The notes below the pieces were generated by a model. That model did no database searches. It was not told the DNA's origin and was given only the letters and a program-made list of their open reading frames with translations. Positions 1 through 12,200 of a DNA stretch of 64,000 nucleotides are shown here, piece by piece. Source of the DNA: Nematostella vectensis. Taxonomy: Eukaryota > Cnidaria > Anthozoa > Actiniaria > Edwardsiidae. Position 1 is the first letter of the stretch. Each line of letters starts with the position of its first letter. Made by a program: the position numbers and the translations under genes. The stretch is from positions 5,438,627 through 5,502,626 of the forward strand of contig NC_064048.1 in NCBI RefSeq assembly GCF_932526225.1, written 5' to 3'.

Positions 1-262
1 ATGCAGGTTGTCAAAGACTGTTTTGAAAGATTATTTTGATTGTTTGTTCCATGCAGGTTGTCAAAGACTGTTTTGATTGTTTGTTCCATGCAGGTTGTCA
101 AAGACTGTTTTGAAAGATTGTTTTGATTGTTTGTTCCATGCAGGTTGTCAAAGACTGTTTTGATTGTTTGTTCCATGCAGGTTGTGAGAGGCTGTTTTGA
201 TTTATTGTTCATTGCCATTTGGTAAAAATTGTTTTGATGTTTTGATTGTTTGTTCTATGCAG
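1..262. repeat. Tandem array of splice-acceptor-like units
   Basis: Alternating units of 50 and 37 bp start at 1, 51, 88, 138 and 175, giving an 87-bp higher-order period. Each starts ATGCAGGTTGTCAAAG and ends TTTGATTGTTTGTTCC. The last, degenerate unit ends at the apparent true acceptor (TTGTTCTATGCAG, ending at 262), so the array consists of copies of an intron 3' end placed directly before the exon at 263. Confidence 0.85.
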
Positions 263-3200
263 GTGTTCATTCATCAGAACCGGATGATGAGTACGACAAG
301 GCAAAAGCTGCCACTGTGGCAAGATATGATAGGGTAAGTATGCAGTTGCTATCTTGTGCTGCATTTCAAAACTCCCCAGTGTGGAAAGGGTATTAAGCTA
401 TAAACCAACACCCAAAAATTTCAAATTCTATCCATAAAATAAACCTGTTCCAGAATCCTGAAACAGTTTGTGTGCTTTGCTAATTAAGTGAGTAAGTACG
501 ACCTCTTTAAGCGAGAATAAAAAAAAACTGTGTTTAGAAAAAACTTGAGAATCTAAGAAGCTTGTAGCCAGGGCATCTGACAGGGTGCAAGGGTGCAGAT
601 CCGCACCCTAGAGCAATTTCCACACCTTCCGCAACTTGGACGAATTTCCCGCAAAATCTGGGATTTTTTTCGCAAAATTGAAAAAAAAAGTACTCAAACC
701 TTTTTTCTCATGCTTATCTTGTACTTGGGTAGATTCCTTCATGTGTAATATAGCCGAAAAAGGCTGCAAAACTCCAACAAAATCAGAATTGTTTATGTTC
801 CATGTTGTACGATCGTCATATTTGCAAAAATGCACCAGGCGTTCCTTATAACTACTGAAAAAGGCCTGGGCCCTAGCCTTATTTCTAGATTTATATTTCT
901 CATCTACCAATCAGTGTTCGTGTTATACTGTATGTATTCGCGGGAAAACTAAAAGAAAACATAACTACAAGCTTTTTCAGTCGTCTTTGAGGAATGCTAA
1001 GCACAATCTTCATCTTAAATGGATAAATTTTTTATCAAAGGCAAGAAAAAAGATCCTCATCTTGCAGTGCACATAGATGCTGCAGATCGAGCAAAAAAGT
1101 ATCCAAGTGGAACATGTCGATAACAAATTGCTGTTCTGTTCAACATTCAATATCATTGTCGATCATTTGAGGAAGTCTAAAGTCGATAAGCATCTGCAAT
1201 CAAATTCTCATTTCGAAAAAAAGAGCCGAGCAGACGAGTTCAAACAGCAAACAGTGAATACGGCGTTCCAATGCAAGACCGAGCCCCAGCTGGAAAAAGC
1301 GAAAGTCTGCCAGGAGTGGCTAAGAGCATGCACGGCTGCAAACATTCCGCTCCACAAGTCTGATAATGCTCTTCTACGAACATTTCTGAACACAAGAGTG
1401 GTCAATGGAGGTGCAATCCCCAAAGCGTCACAGCTTCGCGATTACTACCTGTTTGACGTTTATGAGGTAGAAAAAGCCGACCTCCAACAGTTAGTAAAGA
1501 ATAAGAATGTGGCCAAAATTGTAGGCGAGTTGAGCGACGAGGAGGGGAGATATGTGCTTGACGTACTAGCGGTTTTATTGGACTTAGATGAGCTATCTCC
1601 TAGTGGAAACTCAGTGGCGTATTTGTTGGACACTCACTTCCTTGAAGCCACTAATAATAGAACTGTGGCACAGGCAGTTGTGAAGACAGTGCACGAATGT
1701 GGGATTGATTATGACAATGTTTGAGTTTTTAACTCAGACAATGTTGGATATATGACAAAGGCATTCAAAGACACTCTTTCCTGTCTTTTCCCTATGTGCA
1801 TTCACATCACGTGTCACAGCCACATTGTGAATTTGGTGGCATGTGACCTGAAGAGGGGCTTTGCTGAAGTGAATGAATTTGTGAAATGTTTCAGAAATTT
1901 CTTTCATGTTTCAAGCGGTAGGAAGAGTAGGTTTCTTCAGTTTCTAAAGGAAGCTATTGGAAAGGAAGTTGTGCTAATGCCTCCGAACCCAACTACTAAA
2001 AGCTGGAGCGCGTGGATCGACTCTGTCGTTTACCACCCTAGCCAAGCCCACCTGTGTGTAGACTTTATTAAACAGGAGCTGGAGTGTGGTCAAAGTTCCG
2101 CGTGCGCTTCTCTAACATCGTCTGGAAGAGATGTATGATGACACTTTGTTTATGAAGAAGCTTATCTGCCATCTGGCTTTCCTTGAGGAAAAAGCCCCAG
2201 TCCTACGAATCTACGTGGACTATTTTCAGCAGAGGTCACCTCACTTCATTGAAGCGCATGACCAGTCGGAAAGTTTACTCTTCTACGTTGACCAAAATGC
2301 CGCGCTCACAAGAGAAGATATCTCCTTCTGTTTAAAGGATGCCTACTTCACGGAAGTAGAGCAGGATGAGATGATAGCAGTGGTCACCAAATCATTTAGA
2401 GATGCCGCGAGAAAACTGAAAAAGTATGTGGTAGACGGTGCTCAGCCAGCTTCCAAATTCTTACAACAAGTCAAAGTTTTGAATCCGATGAATATCGTTT
2501 CCAGTAACTGCAACCCTCGTGATCTAGATTGTATTCCTGGCATTGAGGCTGTATCCCAAGAAGAACGGAATCTCTACGTAAATTTTCTCGGCCCAGAAGC
2601 AGTCAAAGAAAGCTAATGCTGCCAAGCTCCCAGAGCTGTACAAGCTTGCATCGTGCTACTGCAACGCCACGATTGGATCGTATGAAGTAGAGCGGGCGTC
2701 CTCGGCGTATGCCGATATCTTGAGTTAAGCGTCGATCTCTAGACAATAAAACCATGCGTGCCTTTCATTTTTTGAACTGGAACTTTAGAGTGAATCCATC
2801 AGAGTCAAAAGCCATCCTTCAAAGCTACATCCAGCAATGCGTCGAGCAAGCGAAAGAAAACGAAGAACAAGAGCGATATAAGCAAGAAGAGAAAGTGTTC
2901 AGATGCTGGACTCAAGTTCAGAAGCTCTTTTCCATCGAGCAACACAAAGTTCAAGCAAACCTACCCACCCGTCCACCAAGGCTTGGACCGCAAAATGTAC
3001 AATCTGCTTACGAAAGAAGATGAGTGCACCTTCCCTAGCTATAAAGAGCCACTTGTTCAGTTTTTTCTTGATGAGACTAATAAGTTCAATGGCGGAAATC
3101 TGATAGACCAGAAAGATCTTTAAGCACTTGTTTGTGACAACCCAAACGACAAAGACAATTGCATATGCAACTTCGTCATCAATGCTTACTTTGACCGGAT

Positions 3201-6200
3201 TTGTAAGGACAGTGCGTCAAGGGGAATTAAAGCCAAGGCAATAGAGTGCGAGAAATTCGACAGTTAAGTTGCAAAAAAACCTAGCATCGAAAGTGTCCTT
3301 TTCTATCCTCGAGCAGGATGCTGTTATTGTGCCATGCAACGCCGCTCAACACTGGACTCTGCTTGTTGTGCTTCCCCCTAGCAATGAAATGTTCGTGCTA
3401 GACAGCATGGCTACAACTAATGTGAAGCCAACATCGCTGAAAGTTGTCCATAAGATGTGTGACCTCCTCAAAGAAGCAAATCCGGACATCGCCTTAGACA
3501 GCTGGCGAATTTCTGTCAACAGTCAACAGGACATAGCCCAGCAGCCCAACAACTACGACTGTGGCATGTATGTGTGCGCGTATGCTAGGAACCTACTATT
3601 ACAGGTATGTCATATAATCACCAAGGCGTTCATGTTTGGATCTTCAATTTCGAATATACGTTTGCATTCTATTTCTAGTCTCCAATGCCTTCCGACTTCA
3701 GAAGTTTCCGTCGGCATATTCTTCTCGAGCCCCACCGTGGCGCACCCCAGCCCTTTGATGTGAATTCTTCACCAGTAGTTGGCGAGTACTACGCCATGGA
3801 GTATGAACGCAAGAAAAAGGTCACGCTCTACATTGGTTGCGCTGTCGGTAATTTGCAAGAGTCAGGGAACATGGAATACAAATTCCTCCACAGCACCTGA
3901 GCCAAGTTGTTTTATTGGCCGCTGCGAGATGACCTAGACACATGTCACGAGTCGTGTGTATTCTATGGTCCAGTTGCCATTGATGGAAACGGCCCCTTTT
4001 GTGTGTCCAATTTAGAAGAAATAGAGCAAGTTCTCGCTTGGCTAAAAAGGGCAATTTAAGAGCGTAGGATTGTCAGACTTGCGGTCATGGAAGTATAGAG
4101 CTCAACACATAATAAAACCTAGCTGTTTTGATTTTTGACGGATTACCACGACTGAAAAAGGTTCTTCAGTCAGGAAGCAGTGGATCAGTAGGTTTTGTAC
4201 AAAGCATAGCCTTTTAACTGCTGTGTAATTTTAAGTCGTTTTTTGTCAGTGCTGAAAATTTGCGTGCTGAGTATTTCCATTACAGATGTAATGCCCTAGA
4301 GATTTTCACTGACATGATCTCGCGTTATCTTTGATAGAGGCACGTTTTTGTTGCGTTGCAATTACAGAGAACGGTATATTTTTAATCACGTTATGATCTG
4401 CATAACAAGGGCTCAGAAGCGACAATAAAGAGATGCAATTAGCTGTAGCACTATTTTTTATTAAAGCAAAGAGACTGTAGTCTACAGATACCACTCAATC
4501 TATCTTCCTTTCTCCTGCAAATCAAATGACAAAAATCAATTATGAATGACAATTCGTTTGTAACACAGAGCTACATCGCGTAAAATTAATGTACCTTTAC
4601 TTGTTGTTTCAACCTGTTCTTTGTTATTTTCTAACGATGATTATATCTTTCATAGAGCTATACAGTTAATTAGTGTTTACGCAAACGTACATACCTTGCA
4701 ATTCCAGAAAAACATAATTTAAATTGTTTTTTAAAGCTCGCGAGATTTGCCCTTTTTTCCACACAATTTGCTTTCAAATTTTCGCACAATTTGTCTTTTT
4801 TTTCCGCACCCTGTCAGATGCCCTGTGTAGTATACGGCATGGCAAGTGTATGCATGGTTAGCAAAATTCTTACATAAACTTGAGAGAAGAAAGTCAATCT
4901 GTGACGGCTTGCAACTTCCATTAAGCCTAAAATATATTTCTTGCTGCAGCTATTAGTACAATCAAAAGGTATGGGCTATGATAGGCTTACCAGGCTAATG
5001 TTAACACGAAATAATCCTTTTTTGAAGGGTTATGATGATGGAGCAGAAGTTGATGATTGGGAGGATGCAAACTTCTTTCTGTACAAAGTAACTGACAGAT
5101 ATGGCTTTCTGCAGTAAGTAGTTACATACTCTTTATTGACCCGCTAGGAAAAAAAGGTATTAGACTTTGTTATGCAGGACCTTAAACCTGAATTGTTTGT
5201 CATCAGCCCCCCCCATCATTCCAAGCTCTGTTGCGGGCATGTGACCATACCCAGTCAATCTTTTCTTCTTATCATATTATTACACCAGTTAAGTATTTAA
5301 GGATTTTGATGCATGTGTCTGCCTTTGCAAGCAACAGGGTAAGCACATACTGGACCCAATATGTAATCCATATATATATGAAATCCACATGAGTGCTAAA
5401 AAATTCAGGCAATCGCCCTTGCATTCCATTGAACCCAAACATTCCTTATCATTATTAAAGTTTAATTATTTATTTTTATTTTGTCAGTAAAAATCCACTT
5501 CCAGAGGGCCATGATGAAAAGGTTTGTAATGTAAATCCTTTATTACTACTGTATATCCCCTTGCCTCAACCTTCGAATACTCAATTATTCAATGTTTTTA
5601 CTGGGGTGAGGGTATAGTTCATGGTGTCTCTATATGGTTATGGTTAATGTTTAAACCATTGCCTTGCATGCTCCTTAGTCATACCTGTCAACCCCTGTAA
5701 ATCTCACGGCTTGATTATTTTTTGGGGGAGGAGTAGGATAAATTCTTTTTTGGGGGGGAGGGGTGGGTATACCCTCGCAGGCGTTTGGCATATAAAAAGC
5801 TCTCACTCAAAAATAACACTCATAGATCTCACAAGGGTGTTAGATAAATTGCACTACACAAGTGGAGCATTGTGTGAATTATTTTAATGCAAAATAGGCA
5901 AAATGTGAATTTTCTATAAAATTATTTTTTTGAGCGATGAAAATCCCTAAAAGTAAGAGATCTGCTCAACATGGGAGAATGGGTCCAAAATCTCCAGACT
6001 CCTGCCTAATGTTGGAGAGTTGACAGGTATGCTTAGTAATCTTAACATTTTCTTGTCATCTGTAGCTTATTGCCCTTGAGAGGTCTAGGATATCTAAATG
6101 GTTGAAAATGATCAAGAACTGGGATAAGTACGTTCGCAGTGAAAAGGTACAGCAAAAAGATTTGAATATCAATAATACTGGGCTATTTTCAGGCACTATT

Positions 6201-9200
6201 ATATGTCAATAGACTTGGCCATCAAATTGGCCTAAAAAATACATTTGTGCTTAATAGTACAAGTGGATCATGGGATTACGGTCGATGCTAGTTTTCCGTA
6301 AAAATTTTGAAATCTGGATTTTGTTGTTAGCGAGCTTTTACTTATCCGAGTAATCAAGCGTTGCGTTGAGTTTCGCTATTCTACATTCCGGTCACACCAC
6401 TGTACACTTCAATTACTACCCACACATAAACTGCATAACAAAGGAAAATTCCACGCAGTGAGTGGACTCCACTCACTGGTTTTCCACGCAGTAAAAGTGT
6501 GTGGATTGCACTCAGAACCCACTCAGAATCCACGCCAAATCCACGCTGGAAAATGTTAAAATACTGTCAGTCTGTACTGTATGCTCACAATAGGTCCTTT
6601 GACGAGAAAATTTGAACATGCATACACTCAATTTTGTTATGGGAAAAGACCAAGCATTTTAGCTTGATGGCTAGCTTGCTAACTGTCCAATATGTTTGGC
6701 ACCATTCAGGGTATTGTAGTTAGCTAGCATTTATGCAGAAAGTGATTCACAACTAGGTGGGCTTATTCCGACAAATGATTGAACATTTTGAATGTATGAC
6801 AAGTCTGTTGATAGGTTCTTTCATATGATAGCACAGTGATCTTAATCATTCCTTCATAGCAAATTGACAAGTTACCTGTCCTGTCATGGGATGAGCTTCA
6901 AGTGAATAAAATTTGAGAATAAGCAAGTTTGGCAAGCGAAATTTGAATCTAAAAAGGAAGAATTTTGTGTAAATGAAGGTTGTTTAGTATTTTGGTACAG
7001 TACCAACTCAAACAACCCAATGTAAAAAAAGGTTTAATTTCAGTCTGCAATTTTATTTCTAACTTTGCTACAGTACTAGTATCTTTTCATTTTTTTATTG
7101 ACTCTACGACTGAATATAACAGCATATTTTGTTATTGTTTCAGCTGAGAAAGCGAGTTTATAAAGGGATCCCTAACTCAATGAGAGGAGAAATCTGGAAA
7201 AAACTCCTTGGTGTGGATAAGATTCCTAATAGAACAACAACTTATGAGGTAATTAGAGCATGGGTCAACATTTGTATTTGTAATTTTAGTTAAAGAATGT
7301 CGATCAGCACAATACAACGGTTTATTTGCAAAGAAACTTCAAAATAACGATCTATGAATAAAATCTGATACAGTATGTATGTTATTGACAATATTTAAAT
7401 GAAAATACAGTATCTTGGTTTCTCTATTAAATTAGCCAATGGAAAATTCCTCATGTGATTCAGCTTTAAGCAAAGCATAAAATGCAGCGTGATTGACGTC
7501 TTTAATGTCATTGACATTGTGTTTCTATCCAGACAATGAAGAGGATAGCTCGTCTTCAGTCTCCTGACCTACGACAGATTGATCTTGATGTAAACCGGAC
7601 ATACCGTGACCATATCATGTTTAGGGAAAGATATGGAATAAAGTGAGTTGTGTTGCACCATAGATAGATATGGGAACTCCAGTTAAAGGTTACATGAAAG
7701 TCAATGAGTCTAGGCCTTTAAAGTCAGGTGTTAGGGTGTGTTGTAAAGGAGAAAGGCTGGAGTCCCAAGATAGGGAGACCCTCTCTCTGGGTTACATGAA
7801 CCTTTTGTCAGTGTGTTCCCCAGAGAGAGGGGCTGGGTTACATGAACCTTTTGTCAGTGTGTTCCCCAGAGAGAGGGGCTGGGTTACATGAACCTTTTGT
7901 CAGTGTGTACCCCAGAGAGAGGGGCTGGGTTACATGATCCTTTTGTCAGTGTGTACCCCAGAGAGAGGGGCTGGGTTACATGAACCTTTTGTCAGTGTGT
8001 TCCCCAGAGAGAGGGGCTGGGTTACATGATCCTTTTGTCAGTGTGTACCCCAGAGAGAGGGGCTGGGTTAAATGAACCTTTTTGTCAGTGTGTACCCCCA
8101 GAGAGAGGGGCTGGGTTACTCAAACCTTTTGTCAGTGTGTACCCCAGAGAGAGGGGCTGGGTTACATGATCCTTTTGTCAGTGTGTACCCCAGAGAGAGG
8201 GGCTGGGTTACATGAACCTTTTGTCAGTGTGTTCCCCAGAGGGAGGGGCTGGGTTACATGATCCTTTTGTCAGTGTGTACCCCAGAGAGAGGGGCTGGGT
8301 TAAATGAACCTTTTTGTCAGTGTGTACCCCCAGAGAGAGGGGCTGGGTTACTCAAACCTTTTGTCAGTGTGTACCCCAGAGAGAGGGGCTGGGTTAAATG
8401 AACCTTTTGTCAGTGTGTACCCCAGAGAGAGGGGCTGGGTTACATGATCCTTTTGTCAGTGTGTACCCCAGAGAGAGGGGCTGGGTTAAATGAACCTTTT
8501 GTCAGTGTGTACCTCAGAGAGAGGGGCCGGGGTACATGAACCTTTTGTCAGTTTGTACCCCAGAGAGAGGGGCTGGGTTAAATGAACCTTTTGTCAGTGT
8601 GTACCCCAGAGAGAGGGGCTGGGTTACATGAACCTTTTGTTAGTGTGTTCCCCAGAGAGAGGGGCTGGGTTACATGATCCTTTTGTCAGTGTGTACCCCA
8701 GAGAGAGGGGCTGGGTTGAATGAACCTTTTTGCCAGTGTGTACCCCCAGAGAGAGGGGCTGGGTTACATGAACCTTTTTGTCAGTGTGTACCCCAAAAGG
8801 GGTGAGCTGGGTTACATGAACCTTTTGTCAGTTTGTACCCCAGAGAGAGGGGCTGGGTTACATGATCCTTTTGTCAGTGTGTAGCCCAGAGAGAGGGGCT
8901 GGGTTACATCAACCTTTTTGTCAGTGTGTACCCCAGAGAGAGGGGCTGGGTTACATCAACCTTTTTGTCAGGGTGTACCCCAGAGAGAGGGGTCGAGTCT
9001 CAACAAACTTTTGTCAGGGTGTACCCCAGAGAGAGGGGTTGAGTCTCATCAAACTTTTGTCAGGGTGTACCCCAGAGAGGGGAGCTAGGTTTCATAAACC
9101 TTTTACAGGGTGTTCCGCAGAGAGAGGGGCTGGGTCTCATCAAACTTTTTCAGGGTTTACCCCAGAGAGAGGCTCTAGGTCTTGTGAACCTTTGGTCAGT

Positions 9201-12200
9201 ATGTACTCCAGAGAGGGTCTATAGAATCTCTTGTCATGGTGTACCGCAAGAGTTGCGATGTGGTCTCATGAATTCTCTGTAATCCCAATGAATCTGTGGC
9301 CCAATGATTCCCAAGTTATAGTGTACTTCAGGAAAGAAGGGCTGAGGCGAAATCAAAGGTAAACAAACGTGAGAAAGGCTTGGCCTAATGAATAGCCGGT
9401 CAGGATGTACCTCAAGGAAGGGGCTGGGGCCTCTTAGCTACATAGTGATAAAGGAACCCAATAAATGAAATTCATAATCTTGAAATCTTAACTTGCCTAA
9501 TGGATTTCAGTTAAGGTTTTCCCCAAAGGCTGGGTCTTATGAATCTCTTGTCAGGGTGTACCCCAGAGAGAGGGGCTGGGTCTTATGAATCTCTTGTCAG
9601 GGTGTACCCCAGAGAGAGGGGCTGGATCTTATGAATCTCTTGTCAGGGTGTACCCTATGTTTCCCGTAAATGATTCAGGTTCCCATTCATCCGTAGTCTG
9701 GGTGTACCCCACGAGGTAGGCTAGGGCCTCTTGATTCTGGGAGTGTATCTCAGAGTGAGGTGCCTTGGCTCGTAAATCCACTGTAAGAATGTGTAAAGGA
9801 CGGTGTAAAGATGTCTCAACCGTTGTGTCTTATTATCTTGCAGGCAGCAAGCTCTGTTTCATGTTTTAGCTGCATATTCAATGTACAATGTTGTAAGTGC
9901 AATTTATATTTAGTACAATACTGGAGATTGAAGGAGCACATTTCAGTTATCATCACCTTGAACAATCATAGTCATCATTATTTTTTTATAATAATCATAT
10001 ATTTTTTTAAATATATTTAACATTTAATTAGCCTGAAAAACTGGCTCTCGATACCCCAGAAAAGCTCCAGGAAAAGTCGTTCTATCAGACTTAGTGGGCT
10101 CTATCGTCTCTGTTTTTCTTGCAACTAAGATTGGCTATTCCAGCTCGGCTAACTTAGCTTGGCTTTTCCCTCTTTCACTCAATTAGCGCCTGTTGAGGAT
10201 AACTTTTAATGTGATTGTCTGTAGGAGGTTGGTTATTGTCAAGGCATGAGTGGTATTGCCGCTTTGTTATTGATGTATCTCAATGAAGAAGTAAGTAATA
10301 GAATTATCATGAGTTCTTGTTCTACTCTCTGAAAGCTATGAATGTGCTATGATTGTTCTCCAATTACAGCATGCAGAAATCACAATGTTTTATGTGACTT
10401 CTTTTAGGATGCCTTCTGGGCACTATCTGTATTGTTGACGGACAGGAAGCATGGAATGCATGGTATGTTTGTCTACATCTGGTTAATACACTGTTTCACA
10501 ATAAATAAGTGGTATGTTTGGGGCCATGTAGAAGCTATCGGAAGATTTCACCACATTGGATTGGTTTGGATTGATGTAACACAGACGAAGAACGGGAATA
10601 CAATAGAACAATTAGGGTAATCTAGCCAATCATGTTAGGCCTTACGAGCGGACTTCTACACTTCTCTGTGTTTGTCTAAAGCTGGTTAATATACACCAGT
10701 AGCGGATCTGTGGGGGGGGGGGGGGGAGGGGTTTAGGGGTTTGAGTCCAAAAGCATACAGTATTTATGCCCGCAAACCTCAACTATATTGTTATATTCAC
10801 TGTATTTGCAGTTGCACTTGCACAAATTGAAACTGGCAATGCATATGTTGTTTGTTTGTATCTAATTTTCTTACTTAAACAGGTCTCGTGAGCCACACCT
10901 TTATTTTTTTTATTTATTTAATATTGGTAGGCATATAATGTGCTAAAATCTCCATAAAAACATCTAAAAGCAAATCCTGCATCAATATTAAAATTTATGT
11001 GCCAAATATTTTGGACTATGTTCTCTATTTTGAGTAGTTTTCTTACTTAAACAGGTCTCGTGAGCCACACCTTTATTTATTTTATTTATTTAATATTGGT
11101 AGGCATATAATGTGCTAAAATCTCCATAAAAAACATCTAAAAGTAAATCCTGCATCAATATTAAAATTTATGTGCCAAATATTTTGGACTATGTTCTCTA
11201 TTTTGAGTAGTTTTCTGTTTGATGATGGATAAAATTTACACTGAAACTGAACCTGAGACTTCATCTACTAGATTGTAAAAAAAGGATCACTTATTATATA
11301 TATAAATATATTTTTATTTTTTAGGTTTCTTCATTCCTGGATTTCCCAAACTGTTGCGGTTTCAGGAGCACCATGATAAGATATTAAAGAAACTCTTATC
11401 CAAACTTTTCAAGCATTTGGTGAGTTAACAAATTTGTTCAGATATTTTCCTATTCAGTTCAGATGTAGGAATGCATTGTCTTTGGTTATTCAAACTTATA
11501 GGGGAAACCATTCATTGCAGCTTTATATTTCCAATCAATGTTTAAATGTAGAGATCATTACACCCCACTTTTTAGAACACCTCGTTATATGACAGAAATA
11601 CATAATCTCTGAGGAGACAAAAATACAAAGAAATGACTGGAAAAGTATTTCTTGTTATAACGTGCTCGCTTTTATAGACACTAAATTTCCATCCCTGTGA
11701 TGTGATTGTGTATGTTAAACTTGATGTAAATGATTTTTTTCATAGGAGCGGGAAGGATGCCATACTAGTCTGTACACCTTGAAGTGGTTCATGCAGTGCT
11801 TCTTAGACCGAGTTAGTAGCCTGTCAATCTCTTTGTGTGTCTATCTGCCTTCCTTTATGTCTGTCAATCTGATCTGTCTTTGTCTGTCTTTAAGTATTTG
11901 CGTCTGTCTGTATTTGTCTTTCTTTCTGTCCGTCTTTCCTTCTGTTTGTCTATATGTATTTCGTCTCTCTGTCTGACATAACTTTGTCTCATCAAACAGC
12001 TCTTGTGTTTATCTGTTTGTCTTTATGTCTGTCTTTGTATCTTTATGTCTGTCTTACTTTTCAAGTTGTCGTGTAATTCCGTCTGTCGTGTCTTTGCGTC
12101 TGCCTGGCCGTCTACTGCAACTCTTTTTCTTTCTCTGACGTTTGCTGGTGTATCTGTACGTCTTACTTTTTTTGTGTCTGTTGTTTGTAGATGTATCTCT

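Larger units (their letters stand above)
569..4825 (+). mobile_element. Degenerate hAT-like DNA transposon with an added C48 protease
   Basis: The ends are perfect 20-bp terminal inverted repeats: CAGGGCATCTGACAGGGTGC at 569-588 and its reverse complement at 4806-4825. An AGGGTGC/GCACCCT hairpin (590-609) follows the left end. Inside are a broken transposase and a broken Ulp1-like protease, both on plus. No clean 8-bp target duplication is visible: the flanks CTTGTAGC and TGTAGTAT share only TGTAG. It lies in the USP6NL-like intron between 333 and 5028, in the same orientation as the gene. Confidence 0.85.

Noticed and set aside
608..910. Minus-strand 100-codon frame near the left end of the hAT-like element
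   Set aside because: It lies in the subterminal region of the transposon, opposite to its genes, without any motif.
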